Assembly: GCA_019055375.1 (NCBI GenBank)
Contig: JAHQIW010000108.1
Coordinates: 1 to 64,000 of the forward strand
DNA: 64,000 nucleotides
Origin: Parelaphostrongylus tenuis
Lineage: Eukaryota > Nematoda > Chromadorea > Rhabditida > Metastrongylidae
Direction: 5' to 3'
Positions 21,973-34,290 of this stretch are shown one piece after another (position 1 is the first letter of the stretch; each line of letters starts with the position of its first letter). Position numbers and translations under genes: made by a program. The notes under the pieces are model-generated. The model was not told where the DNA came from. It searched no databases and saw only the letters and a program-made list of their open reading frames with translations.

Positions 21973-22800
21973 TTCAGTTAGATTACACTGTTTAAAAAAT
22001 CTATTACGAATTTGCGCATCTTGAATAGGATGCAAAACTTGATGAACCCGTACCGCTTCATCAACCACATATGTAATTCAGGCAGGACACCTCCTCTAAC
22101 CACTGAGGTGCAGATGCCTTGATTCGGAAAAACGTAACTCAGAAATGAGAGACTAGCATGAAGACTCACACCTACTTGGGCTATTGAGATAGAAATTACA
22201 GAAAGCGATTTCGGTCATTGATCTGCCGATGATGCTTCCATGTGCACCTCATGCATTGACTGATCACCTCGCAGTATAAAGTCAACTAGACACATTATGG
22301 AGAAAATAGGAGCCACGCTTCCGTATCTACTGTATATACCTGATATTGCTCCGTCGAATTATCACTTCTTAAGCATCTTAAGGCAGCGTCAGCGGGAAAA
22401 AGAATTTAAAAACTATTTTCAACTGAAAAATGGCCTCACTGACTTCTTTGATTGCCAACTTCATTTTTTCTGAAAAGACAGCATCAAATCTTTGCCCAGC
22501 GAATACTTGTATATCACTGATCGCGATGGTGATTATGTTGCTGAATAATTGATTTATTCAAAGAAATACCAAATAGAACTTGAATAGTGTTGAAACTGGA
22601 AAGAAATCATGAGACAAATCAAAAACGCTTTTCCCTAAGTTTTGGTTATATCTTCAGCCTGAAGCCTCTTATGCTGCTCGATAGCTCTCCACTTCCCAAA
22701 GGCGCCATATGTTTTGTTTTGGATTACTGATTGCATTTTACTACACAAGCTTGAAAACACTAACAGATGTTATTCTCGGAAAGAACCATGTTAACTTCGT
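21973..22800 (+). repeat. inverted duplication, left arm
   Basis: Reverse complement relative of 25108-25935, about 85% by eye with small indels. The arm contains a decayed tRNA-like segment (22000-22110, minus strand, CCTCAGTGGTTAGAGGAGG) followed by a mariner transposase remnant and ends in GGCGCCATATGTTTTG and beyond. Because two different repeats are shared in the same order, the arms look like copies of one segment, not two independent insertions. Confidence 0.85.
22297..22548 (+). pseudogene. mariner transposase C-terminal remnant
   Basis: An 83-codon reading with one stop. LLYIPDIAPSNYHF corresponds to the mariner YSPDLAPSDYHLF catalytic block; its third acidic residue (Asp in D34D) is present or changed to Asn depending on alignment. 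Further on FFDCQLHFF then, after the stop, KDSIKSLPSEYLYITDRDGDYV matches the family's end (GIxxLPxRW...GxYF). No upstream DNA-binding part was recognised. Confidence 0.75.
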
Positions 22801-23339
22801 CGAAAAAAGGATTGTAGTCTTAACCATGCATCAAGACGTCCCATTTCATAGCCCTTTCTACATAAACCGTGACAATGTTTGGAACCTTCCGATGTTGCTA
22901 CGTCAGTAGCTTACTACGCTTTTGTACTGTCGTCCGTTTCATCGGAGTCACAACACCCCACGCTGGACAATACTTTGTAGCAAGAATGAGGCGTTATAGT
23001 TTCGCATGTGATAGTGTGTTATCACCCCTGTTTTTCATTATAAGGAATAGAGCCGGTAGTGAATATGTAGACATCCATCTAAATAGACTGTCTTTGAACC
23101 TTACTGTAAAAAACAATGCAGTGGAAGGAATGCCTTGTTATCACTCTTGATTGGAGTCACTATACAAGGCTGTTGTTTTTTGATGGGTAATGTGCATTAG
23201 GAGCCTACGTGATCTCCTTCCGGTGATCTTCACTCGGATCATTCAGTGGAACACATATAAAAAGCGGTGAGTATGTTGAGAGTTGATTTTGTGCTTGATG
23301 CGATTGCAATCTAGGTCTGGTGATTTTTTCTAAAGGAGT
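22801..23339. other. spacer holding repeat J copy 1
   Basis: 22890-23090 is a direct relative of 23495-23690: TGCTACGTC, TCGGAGTCACAACACCCC, ACTTTGTAGCAAGAATG and GGTAGTGAATATxT in the same order. The remainder is unrecognised. Confidence 0.5.
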
Positions 23340-23470
23340 AATGGAGGTGTTTGACGGATTGGATTGCGAACAGTTTGACCTTTCCAGGCTCTGAAGAAGG
23401 CGAACTGCCGAAACGTCAGCTGTGAAATAAAGTTTTATGTAGCGCCTCGTGTTTGGCTTAAAGAAGAAAA
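23340..23470 (+). repeat. Penelope-like 3'-end fragment
   Basis: Carries the CUGAAGA...GAAACGUC motif and ends in GCCTCGTGTTTGG, like the ends of the Penelope copies near 44755 (CCTCATGTTTACTGAACC) and 34790. No endonuclease coding is seen beside it. Confidence 0.55.
23387..23421 (+). ncRNA. hammerhead-like motif at Penelope 3' end
   Basis: GGCU (23387-23390) pairs with AGCU (23418-23421). Between them are CUGAAGA (fits CUGANGA), one extra A, a GGC/GCC stem, GAAA and a self-complementary ACGU followed by C. If read as a hammerhead, stem III is only ACGU and would need a dimer to form. The extra A beside stem II is unusual. Confidence 0.45.
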
Positions 23471-23494
23471 TCAGAAACAATATAGTGTTTGAAG

Positions 23495-23690
23495 CCTGTT
23501 CAAGGTTGCTACGTCGAGCGCTTAGGGTATGTTGTGGAGGTATTGCCCACTTCGTCAGAGCCACACACCCCGCGATGAACCCTACTTTATAGCAAGGATG
23601 GGCTAATGGCATGGTGATACCACATCGTAATGTGTTATCACCATATTTGCGGCCGTTAAATTAAAACTGGTAGTGAATATTTGGAAAGGT
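23495..23690 (+). repeat. dispersed repeat J, copy 2
   Basis: Second copy of the block at 22890-23090. It is followed immediately by family E. Confidence 0.55.
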
Positions 23691-24150
23691 AGAAGGACGG
23701 CTGGTGGTACTATCATCACAGACATGTATTGAATCCGCGAGCGATTGTGTATTACAAGGCAGCTCTGACCAATGTGCTACACGTGTCCGTCGCCTTCCCT
23801 AAGAAATTAGAATTGTCAGCGGTCAAAATATAGAAAAGTGCATCAATGTTTTCCTGCCGATGACTATTGCAAGCAGCAGGCGTTTGTTTCGAGGATCTGT
23901 CTACATCCTTGTTGGCCATGGCGAACAACATGACATCTGTTTTCACAGTGGCGAAATCCCTCTTGAAGTAATGGAAGACCACAAAAAAAATGTAGGAATT
24001 TTTTACGAAATCAAAGTAACTTCAGGTCATGTTTCATCTACAACTTTCGTAACTCATCTGCTAAACGAGTGCCAGGATAATCTTCATAAGCAGGTTACAA
24101 GGCTCACCGTTCTTTGTACTACAAGTATACGCGCTGATGCTTTTGTGTGA
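23691..24150. repeat. SINE-like repeat, family E copy 1
   Basis: Contains a minus-strand tRNA-like head: A box TAGCACATTGG (23769-23779) and B-box-like GGATTCAATAC (23726-23736) at tRNA spacing. The block CTTGTTGGCCATGGCGAACAA at 23910-23930 recurs at 36121 and, decayed, at 28010. Copies: 27760-28130, 28990-29230, 35830-36300. A 96-aa ORF here follows no protein family. Confidence 0.6.
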
Positions 24151-25107
24151 ATTGTTCTTACCTAAATCCATGATCCGTATCCGTTTCATCTCAAACATCA
24201 CGGCAAAAACTATAAGATCATTATGAAGGAACTGTTATAATAGTTTTTTCAGCCCGATTACCAAATTCCATTAGAGCTCTTTCTCTTTGATGACGATTTT
24301 CACCGAAGTTTTTTGTAAGTCCTTTGTTGTGTAGAAGAATGTTTTGCTTCGTTCATCGCCATCCATTCGAAGAAAAAAGAAAGAAGACTGACTCTGCCAA
24401 AATTCTGATGATATTTTCTCAAGCTCTCTCAATTGTGATCTCATCCACTAGCCAAGAGTTATCTTGTAGCGTCTCAAATAACCATCTATGTAAAGTACAG
24501 GGGCACCTTCCGTTTGATGACACATATTTCTAATCCTGTTCCGTCAGACGAGATTTTTTCATAAAGAATGTTAGTAATCCATTCGAAAGCTCAAATCTTT
24601 GGCTAACGTGGTACGCTGCTGGTTTCTTGAAAGGATTATCGGTTTTTGCAACGTCTACGCATTGAGTCGAAGACACTGGGTAAGTGCCCTTATCGGATCT
24701 CACAAACAGCTCAAAAAGGCTGCAATCATTACCACTTTCGTAATCATTAGCATTATCGAGGGCATAATCATTAACACTATCATAGTCATTTTCATTATGT
24801 TATCATTTAGCAGTGCTGTGCTGTCTTGAAACATAAGAAATGTAGATGAAATATGGAAAGTATAGATGTTCTCTTTACTGAGAATATTTCTGTAAAAAGT
24901 TTTTCAATGAAATTCCATCATTTAATGTTGAAAATGCTCCCTTAAAACCATCTGGCTTCGTCTCCTCGCATCCATCATGCAATCTGGAGTCTGCCTTCTC
25001 ACGAGATCCACGGCCTTTCTAACGGGGCGCGACGCCGCCAGTACAGTAACTGAAGAGATTTGACGTCGCGCGGTGTGGGACGAAGCGTCTCACATGGTCT
25101 CTAGTGT
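24151..25107. other. spacer inside the inverted duplication
   Basis: Unique-looking. 24725-24810 is a degenerate run of ATCATTA/CACTATC units. No gene recognised. Confidence 0.45.
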
Positions 25108-25935
25108 GTTAACATGGCATTTTCCGAAAAATAACATTTGCCACTGTATTCAAGTTTGCACACAAAAATGCAATCAACAATCCAATACAAAACATATGGC
25201 GCCTTTGGGAAGTGAAGAACTATCGAGCAGCATAAGAGGCTTCAGACTGAAGATATAACCAAGATTTAGGGAAAAGCGCTTTTGTTTTGCTTTATAATTT
25301 CTTTCCAGTTTCAACACTATTCAACTTCTAATTGTTATTTCTTTGAAAAATGAATTTTTCAGCAGCATAATCACCATCGCGATCAGTGATATAAGGGTAT
25401 TCGCTAGGCAAAGATTTGATGCCATCTTTTCAGAAAAAATGAGGGTGGCAATCAATGAAGTCGGTGAGGCTATTTTCCAGCTGGAGGTAGTTTTTGAATT
25501 TTTTTCCTACTGACGCTGCTTTAAGGTGTTTAGTGATAATTCGATGGAGCAATATCAGATATATACAGAAGATACGGTAGCGTGGTTCCTATTTTCTCCA
25601 TATTGTGTCGAGTTGACTTTACACTGCGAGGTGATCAGTCAACGCATGAAGTGTTCATCGGAGCATCATCGGCAAATCAATGGCCAAAATCGCTCTCTGT
25701 AATTCTATCTTAACCGCCCAAGTACGTGTAATTCTTCAAGCTAGTCTCTCTCCCATTGGCAATCTCATTTCTGAGTCATGTTTTCTCGAATCGAGGCATC
25801 TGTACCATAGTGCTTGGAGGAGGTGTCCTGAATTACATATACGGTCGATGAAGCAGTGCGGGTTCATCAAGTTATTTTCCGTTTTACTCAGGACGCGCAA
25901 ATTCGTATCAGACTTTTTGAACAGTGTAATCTAAT
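25108..25935 (-). repeat. inverted duplication, right arm
   Basis: Mirror partner of 21973-22800. The centre of symmetry is near 23950 and the loop is about 2.3 kb. Confidence 0.85.
25340..25601 (-). pseudogene. mariner transposase remnant, right arm
   Basis: Minus-strand partner of 22297-22548. The catalytic block reads YISDIAPSNYH. After it the two copies differ by a small deletion, and both share the same TGA before KDG/KDS, so that stop predates the duplication. Confidence 0.7.
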
Positions 25936-26929
25936 TAAATCAATGTTTCTACTGCCCTTTAGTTGATCTTGCATATATATATCTTAAAATATTGAGTGAT
26001 ACGCGAAAATTTTTGCGATGCACCAGTAGAAATAAGATTTTGCTCCACATCTGAGCATCGGAATAAGAGACCGATTTAAGATTTTTGCTGATAAATTCAT
26101 TTGTTCTAGTAAAGCAATATCTAATGCAGTTTGTACCCAACAATAAAATAGTATTCTCTCTTGTTCTTCTTCCAGCCATTTTTTTAAGGAATGAACTCTG
26201 CTTTGCAAGCTATAAGTGACTCATTAGTAAGATTAATGCCTTCAAATTTTTTGTTGATTGTGTGTTTAATAGGATTTCACTAAAAATATGGGAAATAAAA
26301 GTAGATCACGTCTTCATTTATCTTGAAAAATAGAATTTAACGCAAATTTATAGATGACATCGCAATTTTCAGTAGTCGCATTTATGGTTTGATAGGTGTA
26401 ACAAGGTTTTTTTCAGCCAAAAATTTTCTAACTCCTCAAATGTTTCATTTCCAAAAACATACACCTAATGAACACCCAGTGCAGAACTTGAGATATTTTT
26501 TCAATATTCAAAGTTACGAAAATCGAGCTCATTTATGAGTCGGCGTGTTTAGATTTTGAAAGTTTTCTCCTCAGTATCATCTGATTCTACTCTATATTTT
26601 CAGCCACTCTCTAGAAATATTTCGTTTCAATTACCATTGTAGTCAACACCCCTTGAAAAAATTGGATTGCCGTTGTCATCTAAAAGTCATGCTTATTTGA
26701 GAAATCTGGACGTAAGGTCTGAACATTCTAAGCTATGGAAACGAATTGCAGTAGAACCAAAGATTTGCGATTTATTCCATGCCAGCACAAAAATGAGCAT
26801 AAAGAAATAATAAGAAAAAACATTGTGTGGTGCTAATCCGTTCGCCAAACACGAATTGTACAAGCCCTCAAAAAATCAGGAACAGCTTTTCCTACATGTG
26901 TAATCTAAACTTCGCTGACTTTGCTACTT
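25936..26929. other. unrecognised AT-rich spacer
   Basis: No gene or repeat recognised in about 1 kb. Confidence 0.4.
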
Positions 26930-27062
26930 TCTAACAGTGATATATTGCTAAAATATTTATTAAAAAGACTGAGTAGTGCACAAAAACCGCCCTCAGCAGG
27001 AGTTGCACTCGTGTTTCCTCCGTACCGGGCAGCGTGCTTCTACTACACCACCGAGGGCAGTT
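26930..27062 (-). repeat. tRNA-derived SINE, family C
   Basis: Minus strand from 27058: GCCCUCG can pair with UGAGGGC (ending at 26989) as a 7-bp acceptor-like stem. D-arm-like GUG/CAC and B-box-like AGTGCAACTCC lie between. The tail GGCGGTTTTTGTGCACTACTCA matches the family. The anticodon-loop position before the anticodon is not U and the T stem is broken, so this is not a functional tRNA. Confidence 0.65.
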
Positions 27063-27354
27063 CCTTCTCCATCATGAACTATCAAAGTTGTCACCAATCA
27101 ATTCTTGACGGGTTTCCGCTGATAAGCACATTTCGGCGTTGAACCCAATTGAGCTGACAGCAATTTTCATGTTCACAACCCGGATTTCTTTAATTTAAGC
27201 TGCTTTCTAGCAGTGGTATGATGATGAAATATTTATCTAAGATGATTGGGTTCAACTATTATTGATGCCTTAATGTAGGTTATTGAGCAAAAGCGGTTAA
27301 GGGTTGGTTGCTGATAGCTTCGATAGATTGTATCGAAGAAAGTGTGGTCGCAAA
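27063..27354. other. unrecognised spacer
   Basis: Between two family-C SINEs; nothing else recognised. Confidence 0.4.
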
Positions 27355-27465
27355 GAGGTGACCCTGGCGTATAGTGGTAACACGCGCCACTGGTTAGGGT
27401 AAAATGAGGGTTCAATTCTCCTTTGAGGACGAATTTTTGTTTACCACTCAATCTTTCCAAATCAG
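27355..27465 (+). repeat. tRNA-derived SINE, family C
   Basis: TATAGTGGTAACACGCGCC (A-box region), TTAGGGTAAAATGAGG, B box GGTTCAATTCT at 27409-27419 and the tail TTTGAGGAC...TTTTTGTTTACCACTCAAT. Inverted relative to the copy at 26930. Confidence 0.7.
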
Positions 27466-27759
27466 AAGCATCATTTTAGGCGTATAGCGTACAGTTAGTG
27501 GTAGTCCCTAATACTATTATGAAGATTCCAAAGCAAGCGAATGAGTTAAGTGTTTGCACCTCATAAGAAGTGCCATGAAAGTGGTGGATTTCACTCGATC
27601 TACTCGAAATATGAAATGCAAAAATTTCCAGCGTCGAATAAGGATTAGCGATTAATGTGCGACCGAGTTTATCATTCCTCGTACAGATGAATGAATTCAT
27701 ATCCACATAAGTGATGAGTTGTGATAGCCTAGCCTATTCCTACATCGAGCTATTGATAC
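27466..27759. other. unrecognised spacer
   Basis: Nothing recognised. Confidence 0.4.
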
Positions 27760-28130
27760 TACCATCACGGGCAATTGTGATAGAAGCTTATCGACCTTGT
27801 ACATTTTGCTGAGCATTGAGAACGGTATTGAACTAGCATAATTCAGTTAGTGTGTATTCCAAGACAGCTCTAAACAATCTGCTACACGTGCTCGTCGCAT
27901 TCCTTAAAGAATCAAAAAGGCTAATGCTGGATATAGAACAAGGTGCATCGTTGCACTACTAGTGACAATTGCGAGCAACAGTCGTTTCTATTTGCATCTT
28001 GTGTTCACCCTTGTCGGTCTTGGCGATCAAGTTGGTAGGTCTTCACACTTACAAAGGCTCTCTTAAGAGCGAGAAATGTCATCAAAAACAGGTGAATCTC
28101 TTACGAAACTCGTAGGATAGTCTTGAAGAG
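27760..28130. repeat. SINE-like repeat, family E copy 2
   Basis: Minus tRNA-like head (GTGTAGCAGATTGTTTAGAGC, TAGTTCAATACC), then the CAATTGCGAGCAACAGTCGTT and CCTTGTCGGTCTTGGCGA blocks in family order. Decayed. Confidence 0.55.
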
Positions 28131-28739
28131 CATATATATCTCATCGCAATGCTTATTTTTTTTCAAAATGTACCACTCAATACATCCACTTAATATATCT
28201 TTCAGACTATAGTCAGATCTCTCATCCTCGTTGATGCTTTTCTGCAAAATCACCTCATATTGATTTTCCCAGGAAGTTACCATACCCGTACCATCTGGAA
28301 AAAAAACGGTAGATCAGTAGAATAAGTCCTTTGTAGTACTATTTCAGCTTGCTCACTAGGTTCCGTTAGAGCTCTTGCTGCTGGATAAAATTTTCATGCA
28401 GTTCCTTTGCAACCAATGTATTCTGGAGTAATAATCTTGTTCGTCTGTCCCCAAGTTTCATTAAGATGCCCTATACTCATTCGCAACCCTGACCGTTTTG
28501 TAGAACGCTCTCCGCCACTTACATGAAAGTTATCCATAAACAAGGTCTTCTTCCGATTAGTTCATAGTCCGCTCTATTTCCAACCTTGAAAAACATAGCT
28601 TTCATGCTTAAACTGTTCAAAAATTACAATTCCAGTACTTAAACATTACTGAAGAACAGTCGTTAATTTTCTTGCACTGATGTTTCGTCTAAATCGAGTG
28701 ATTACACACCTCACTACCCTGTTGCATCTCTTTGGTAAA
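28131..28739. other. unrecognised spacer
   Basis: No gene or family recognised. Confidence 0.4.
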
Positions 28740-28830
28740 AATAACAAAATACTTGTCATTTCAGTGGATGAGTATGCATTTGACCTCATCGGGCTCTGTA
28801 GAGATGGTCAAGTGCCCATTAATCATTCAA
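28740..28830 (+). repeat. dispersed repeat F, fragment
   Basis: GGATGAGTATGCATTTGACCT matches the end block of the copies near 21387 and 34225. Confidence 0.4.
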
Positions 28831-28989
28831 TTCACATTGATTTTTAATCAATGTATCAACCGATCTTACTGAAATTTTAAACACGTTTTGTTTCAATTCA
28901 TTGACCTCAGAAGGATGGTGAGCGAATTCGAATCAGTGACTGATCTAGTGTGTAATGAGGAGCATTTTTAACCAAAGCGTTAACCGTGC

Positions 28990-29230
28990 CACTAAATTCC
29001 TAATTGAATCAACTTATTCAGTGCTTGCTAATTGAAAGCTACAACGCCTTTGTAGTAACCAATAATTATTGCAAACAACAGCCGTCTCTATCTAGGACAC
29101 GTTTATATTCGTATTAGTTATCAACAAGATGGCTCAGATCTTCATAGTGCCGAGATTCCTGTTAAAGTCTACTATGATTTATCATTTTCTCTCATTCTGA
29201 ATTCTCTCGTTTACCAAATCTGTAAACGGG
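28990..29230. repeat. SINE-like repeat, family E copy 3
   Basis: The ATTATTGCAAACAACAGCCGT block and the following CTATCT...TTAGTTATCAACAAGATGGC are decayed versions of the family E middle part. Confidence 0.4.
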
Positions 29231-30569
29231 TTTTGGGATAATCCACGTAAACAATTAGTCACTAATCAGTTCCTTTGTCTGTGGTGATTTTTCTAGTCAT
29301 AATCGTTCTACACAATCCCCGCACTAAACAATCATAACTGCTCCATGTGAAATAGCAAAAGTAATAAGATCAAAATAAAGGGGTGTTTACAGTAATTTTT
29401 CAGGTCGGGTACTAGGTTTTGTTAGAGCTCTTGGTTCTCGACAAAGAATTCCACTAAATCTTCCTGCAAATAAAGGTACGAGATGTCTTCCATTCGTCAT
29501 CTATGAGCATCGAGCAGCACCTTCTTCTGCCGCCTTACTACAAATAGTGTTGATAATCACTAGTCCCATTTGTGCAGCACCATGACTTAGAAAGCCTAGT
29601 TTTCTGTCGTTTTTAAGAACACCTTGTGCTTTCATTTCTCACTTTGAGAGTGTGTTGTAGGCTTGAATAGGTCGCTCGGAGGAGGATCACATACATCATC
29701 TATATATTGTAGTCATTTGCCACACAGAATCGGATACACGATTTCACTCCAGGCATTATTAGGTCAGACATCAATCGTAACGGACGCATTTCGTAAGGTG
29801 TTTTCCTTTTTGAGTCTGACACGAATCTGTAGACCACAGAATGGCGCAAAGCTCAATGAGCCCTAGGTGTGAGGTTGAACCAGTGATGTACTGTGGACCA
29901 CATCACTCCGCAGTTCTCTATGCGTGCTTACCTAGATGTGATAAGCGAAAAATTCCAAGGTGTTGAATAGCACAATTTTCAGAAGTGCAACACAGAATGA
30001 TCGCCATTTCAAGGAGAGCACTGTTTCAGTGTTTCATGAGATATGTCTCTAGCTCCTGCAGCGCATAAGGGGAAATAGATGACATGAGTAAATAATGAGC
30101 TCTCAAAAATGTGAGTGTATTATTTTGCTAGATGGGAGCGATAGTGGCTAATATCTCAGAAAGTGATGCCATTAGGTCTTTGTTTTGATAATCGATATAC
30201 TTCCAACGATTTCTCGGTTTAGACAAGGTTGACAGCAAGTTGATTCGCCTGAAATTTTGACGTTCTAATCTAGAAGGCTTTTGATCCAAGTAGATAGTGG
30301 GCAGAAGCTCCATTATCACGATGTGGATCTTTGTAGTCTGGCGTTTAATCTTCTCAACTGGAGCACCACCCGAATAAAGCAGCGATACATTTATTAAAAG
30401 CTGGTACAGCGGACTATTATTCCGTTATTTACGTACTGATCTAACACCTTTCGCTACAGGTTGAATTGTCGACACTAAAAAGGTCATCGGCCGACAATTC
30501 TTAAGCAAACACCCCACCATGAAAGGTAATGTTTAGTGCGATTATCCTTGGCACTTTTCCGTTATCTGA
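29231..30569. other. unrecognised spacer
   Basis: No gene or family recognised in about 1.3 kb. Confidence 0.4.
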
Positions 30570-31840
30570 TCGCCACTTCGATCCCTTGTAAAAGGCGTGT
30601 TTCTTGGTCTTTTTCAATGTTCAAATAGTCGTTCGATAGCGCAAATCAAAAAATTTGGATGGTATATTTCATCGTTGAAGGATCTTCTTATTGAACTGAA
30701 AGAGCACAATAAAATTCTGTTTCTCATTAAAAGATTTCTTGCTGAACAAAGCCTTTTCTTCGAAGTTTTAATGACCGATCGATAGATCAAATCTTAAGAA
30801 TCTTTAATAATTCATATAATCATATAGTTTTTATAAACGACCTCGCATCACGCTGTAACAGCCAGAAGAAGATTGGGTTGCTCAAGAAATGGATCACTTC
30901 AACTACCCTTACTTCACTTCGATCCATTGGCAAAAACGTATATTTGATGGCTTCGAATGTTTAAATAATCAGTCGATAGCTTAAATCAAAGAAATTTTGA
31001 TGGAGTATTTCAATTCTAAAAAGGCCTTGCTATTGCGCTGAAAGAGCAAAAAAAATAATTTGTTCCTCATTCATAGATTTTTTTGCTGACCAAGGCCTCT
31101 CTCTTATAGTTTCAGAACCAAACGATAAATCGAATTTCAGAAGTTCCAATAATGCTTTTGGTTTCTTAAACAGACTTCTTTGTGCTTCATAAAAGCCAAG
31201 AAAAATGGGTTTCGCATTTGACGCTTTTTTTTTCCAGTTTTGCGGAACCCAATCTTCTTTTGGCTGTTACAGCGTGACACGAGATCCATATTCAAAACTA
31301 AATAAATACTAAGCATTCCTAAGATCTGATTTATCGATTAGTTATTGAAACGGAAATTTATTTTTGTTCTTTCAGCGCGGATGAAAAAGTTTTTTGAATA
31401 TGAAATAAATTGTAGAATTCTTATGACTGTCGGATGGTTGTCCGAATATTAAGAACGACCAAAAAATAGATTTCTTCCAAAGTATCGAAGTGAGTAGCGA
31501 ATAAAAGAAGTCATCCAGTTTTGCGAAACTCAATGTTCTTTTGGCTGTGACAGCGTAATGCGTGGTTCCATTTTGAAGATCAAATAAATCATTGGAATCC
31601 ATAAAATTTATTCTATTGATTAATTATTAAGACTTCAATGGAAATGCTTTGGTCAGCGATAAATCTTTGAATGAGGAACAGAATATTATTTTTGCTCCTT
31701 CAGAGCTACTAACAAGGCCATCTTGAAGACGGGATACACCGTTCAAATTCTTTTGATTCAAGCTACCGAATGATTATTCAAATATCAAAAACAAGCGCAA
31801 GATAAGTTTTTTTGAAAGGTCGAAGTGTCGAGCAGGTAAC
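30570..31840. repeat. four-unit palindromic array, family G
   Basis: Four related AT-rich units of about 300 bp. Two read on plus (30570-30900, 30905-31200) and two on minus (31530-31240, 31840-31520). Each contains CACTTCGATCC-like, TCGATAGCTTAAATCAAA, CTGAAAGAGCA and TTGTTCCTCATTCA blocks. An ACGCTGTAACAGCCA/TGGCTGTTACAGCGT block marks the unit ends (30850, 31262, 31540). So two direct repeats face two inverted ones about a centre near 31215. No ORF is shared among units. Confidence 0.75.
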
Positions 31841-32929
31841 GGAAAGTAGCTTATTTTCTTTGTGCTGGGCTCCACTGCCGGAAGATTCTATTTGGTATGG
31901 CTATGAAGACCTCATAGCGCGAGAACGAACAACTGTCTAGAACGACTTCGATCAAACTCTCCGAAGAAGACAAAATCGCTGAGATTTTGGCCTGAATAAG
32001 AATTGTCTAACAGTTTCACGTAATGTGAACAATACATTCAAATTAAACTACAGCTAGTTGGCTGGACTCCGTCGTAACACAAATTTAGTCTATGCGGATC
32101 CTTGAATGACATGCGAAATTCGTTCTCATTGCGTTCTTGATTAACATACTCAAGTTTTTTGACAAAATGTTTTGAATAGTCGAATGCTGGTTAGTGCTTA
32201 GGGAACTTCACCTACTTCAAAGTCTGTAAAAGGTTGAATAATTGGTCGACGCATACGTATTTGCGATTCAAGGTCGGTTTGCAACCACGATTACTTTTCC
32301 AACTTGCTTTGAATAACGAACCAACGTAGAATAGTCGACGCTGTTGTTTGCACCTTCTTTGTGTATTATTAAAAGTGTCACCTTCTATGAATGCTTTCAA
32401 TTAGCTCCTTTTTTGACCGTTCTTCATCTTCAATGCTCTCGTCTCTACGAAACTTTTTAAAACCCCAGCGTCACTCTGCGGTTGTTAGCAGTTTTTGGAT
32501 CAAACACGTTGTTCATGATGCAAGTTGTCTCTGTTACTTTACGATCCATTTTGAGTGCATATAGGAAAATCAATTGAATTTGCCTCTTGTCTAACATTCT
32601 CTTCGTAGTTTAGAATTGATATAAATCAAATAGCAAGCTATAGTCATTAGCAATAGTATGTAAGGTGGGAAATGCTCATTAAAATGGTGCATAATATAAC
32701 CACAATTTAAGAAAAGTTTCCAATAACAAGAAAAATTTTAACAATGCCCAGCTCGCAATTACTGTTGGATCATCCTAGATATACGTAATCTACTCACTCC
32801 AACATTTATATAGTTACAGCAAACGATTCAATGCACACTTTGCAAGACTTTTTGCATTCTTTTGTAAAATTTGCGTAGCAAGGTCTTCTTATGTTGTAAT
32901 AACGGATGTAGTTAAGTAAGCAGATTATG
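31841..32929. other. unrecognised AT-rich spacer
   Basis: Nothing recognised. Confidence 0.4.
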
Positions 32930-33030
32930 TTTGATTGGCTCTCTCCATCTGAAGAAGACAAATCGTCGAAACGTCAGCCAGAGTTGGACTCAATTTACGG
33001 TGCTTTTAACAATCTCGTACCTGCTTAAGG
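32930..33030 (+). repeat. Penelope-like 3'-end fragment with ribozyme-like motif
   Basis: CUGAAGA (32949-32955), extra A, GAC/GUC stem, GAAA and ACGUC; upstream GGCU and downstream AGCC could close stem I with a bulge. It ends TTTTAACAATCTCGTACC, like the end of the Penelope copy at 44030. Stem II differs in sequence from the 23387 copy but still pairs. Confidence 0.5.
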
Positions 33031-33884
33031 AAAATGACAGTGAATCATTGAACAATGGCGAGGTTAAGTAAGATCGATCCTCTGAAGTCGTTTTAGTTTG
33101 AGTGAACTATGCACTCCAAAGGAATGGCTCTTAGCCGTTCATCGCGATATGCACACAAGGGCAATCCATGCAGATTATACGTTGACCAGCTACTTTTTCT
33201 TAGTCTTACAAATAAAAGCAACAGTGGAATTTGTGGCTTAATAATTAGCTATACTATTTTTGATAGAAAGCTGTGAAAAATGGTTCTGCAACATCTAATT
33301 AAACCAGTTGCGAGCTCTTAATTTGGAAACTTGCTATAAAAAAGAAGTTATGCGGAAATTTATTGCCGCCGCTCGATCCCATTACCCATGCTTAAGGTCA
33401 AGTTTTGCTTATATCTTAGTATTCCTCTGTTCCTAATTCGTACCGTGATCTACTGTTGGAAAGTGATTAAGACACATGAGTGCAATTTTACAGAACCACG
33501 TAAAAGCCTTTTGTGACCGTTTCGATTTCAAATTGCAAAGCCTATCCATCAATTCAGTCTCACTACAAAGATGCAAGATGTGTTGCTAATTTTTCAAACT
33601 TGAGCGATAAGATGATATGCCTCATTGATTTACTAGATTGCCTATGACGTCGCCTTCCGCGGATTTTGAAAATTGTAATATCATGAATCACATTTCTACA
33701 TCCAAGCCCCGATTTGACTCTGGCAACGTTCGTTAACTCAAAACAAGTCATGAAAAAACTATAGGAACTTTGTATCGCCGTGCTCTTAACCTTTTGCTTT
33801 TTTACTGTTCTTCTGAGAGCAGAGGACTCGATATATTTTTTTATCACACTATCACCTCATCCAGGCTCCTATCTCTGCTTTCGT
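33031..33884. other. unrecognised spacer
   Basis: No gene or family recognised. Confidence 0.4.
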
Positions 33885-34290
33885 CTGGAATGGCAGTGTT
33901 GGCCTGTGATACACCCGTAGGGGAGTCAAGCTGAAAAGTCCATACAGTCTAAGAAAAGTTCATAGATCCTTTTCGCAGTCGAGTTTAGAGCAAATATTGA
34001 CCAGAAGTTATTATACTCCCAATATAAAATTCTCATAATGGCAAACGTATCAAATTCACAGTTTTACTGAAAATTCGGTGCTGTTATGACAAAAAAAATG
34101 CTCTAGATTAAGCATCCTGAAGTTCAAAGATAAAGTCTTATGAGATCAAAAACTAATCCAGTGATTAATTAAGTAAATGACATATAACTAAAAAAGTGTT
34201 CGGCATTAATGAATCTATTAAGAAGGAGTATGCATTCGATTTCATCAACATCCGAACTTGTTGAATACACCTTAAGCCTAAGAAAAAACT
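33885..34290 (+). repeat. dispersed repeat F, copy 3
   Basis: Colinear with 21035-21450: GGCAGTGTTGGCCTGTGAT, ATGGCAAACGTATCAAAT, ATTCGGTGCTGTTATGA, then GGAGTATGCATTCGATTTCA. Confidence 0.6.

Noticed and set aside
23691..24150. CRISPR-like or tandem array among repeats E, F and J
   Set aside because: Copies are dispersed over kilobases, diverged and not regularly spaced; the genome is eukaryotic.
26989..27058. Minus-strand tRNA gene with a 7-bp acceptor-like stem
   Set aside because: The base before the anticodon is not U, the T stem is mismatched, and the tail matches a dispersed SINE family.
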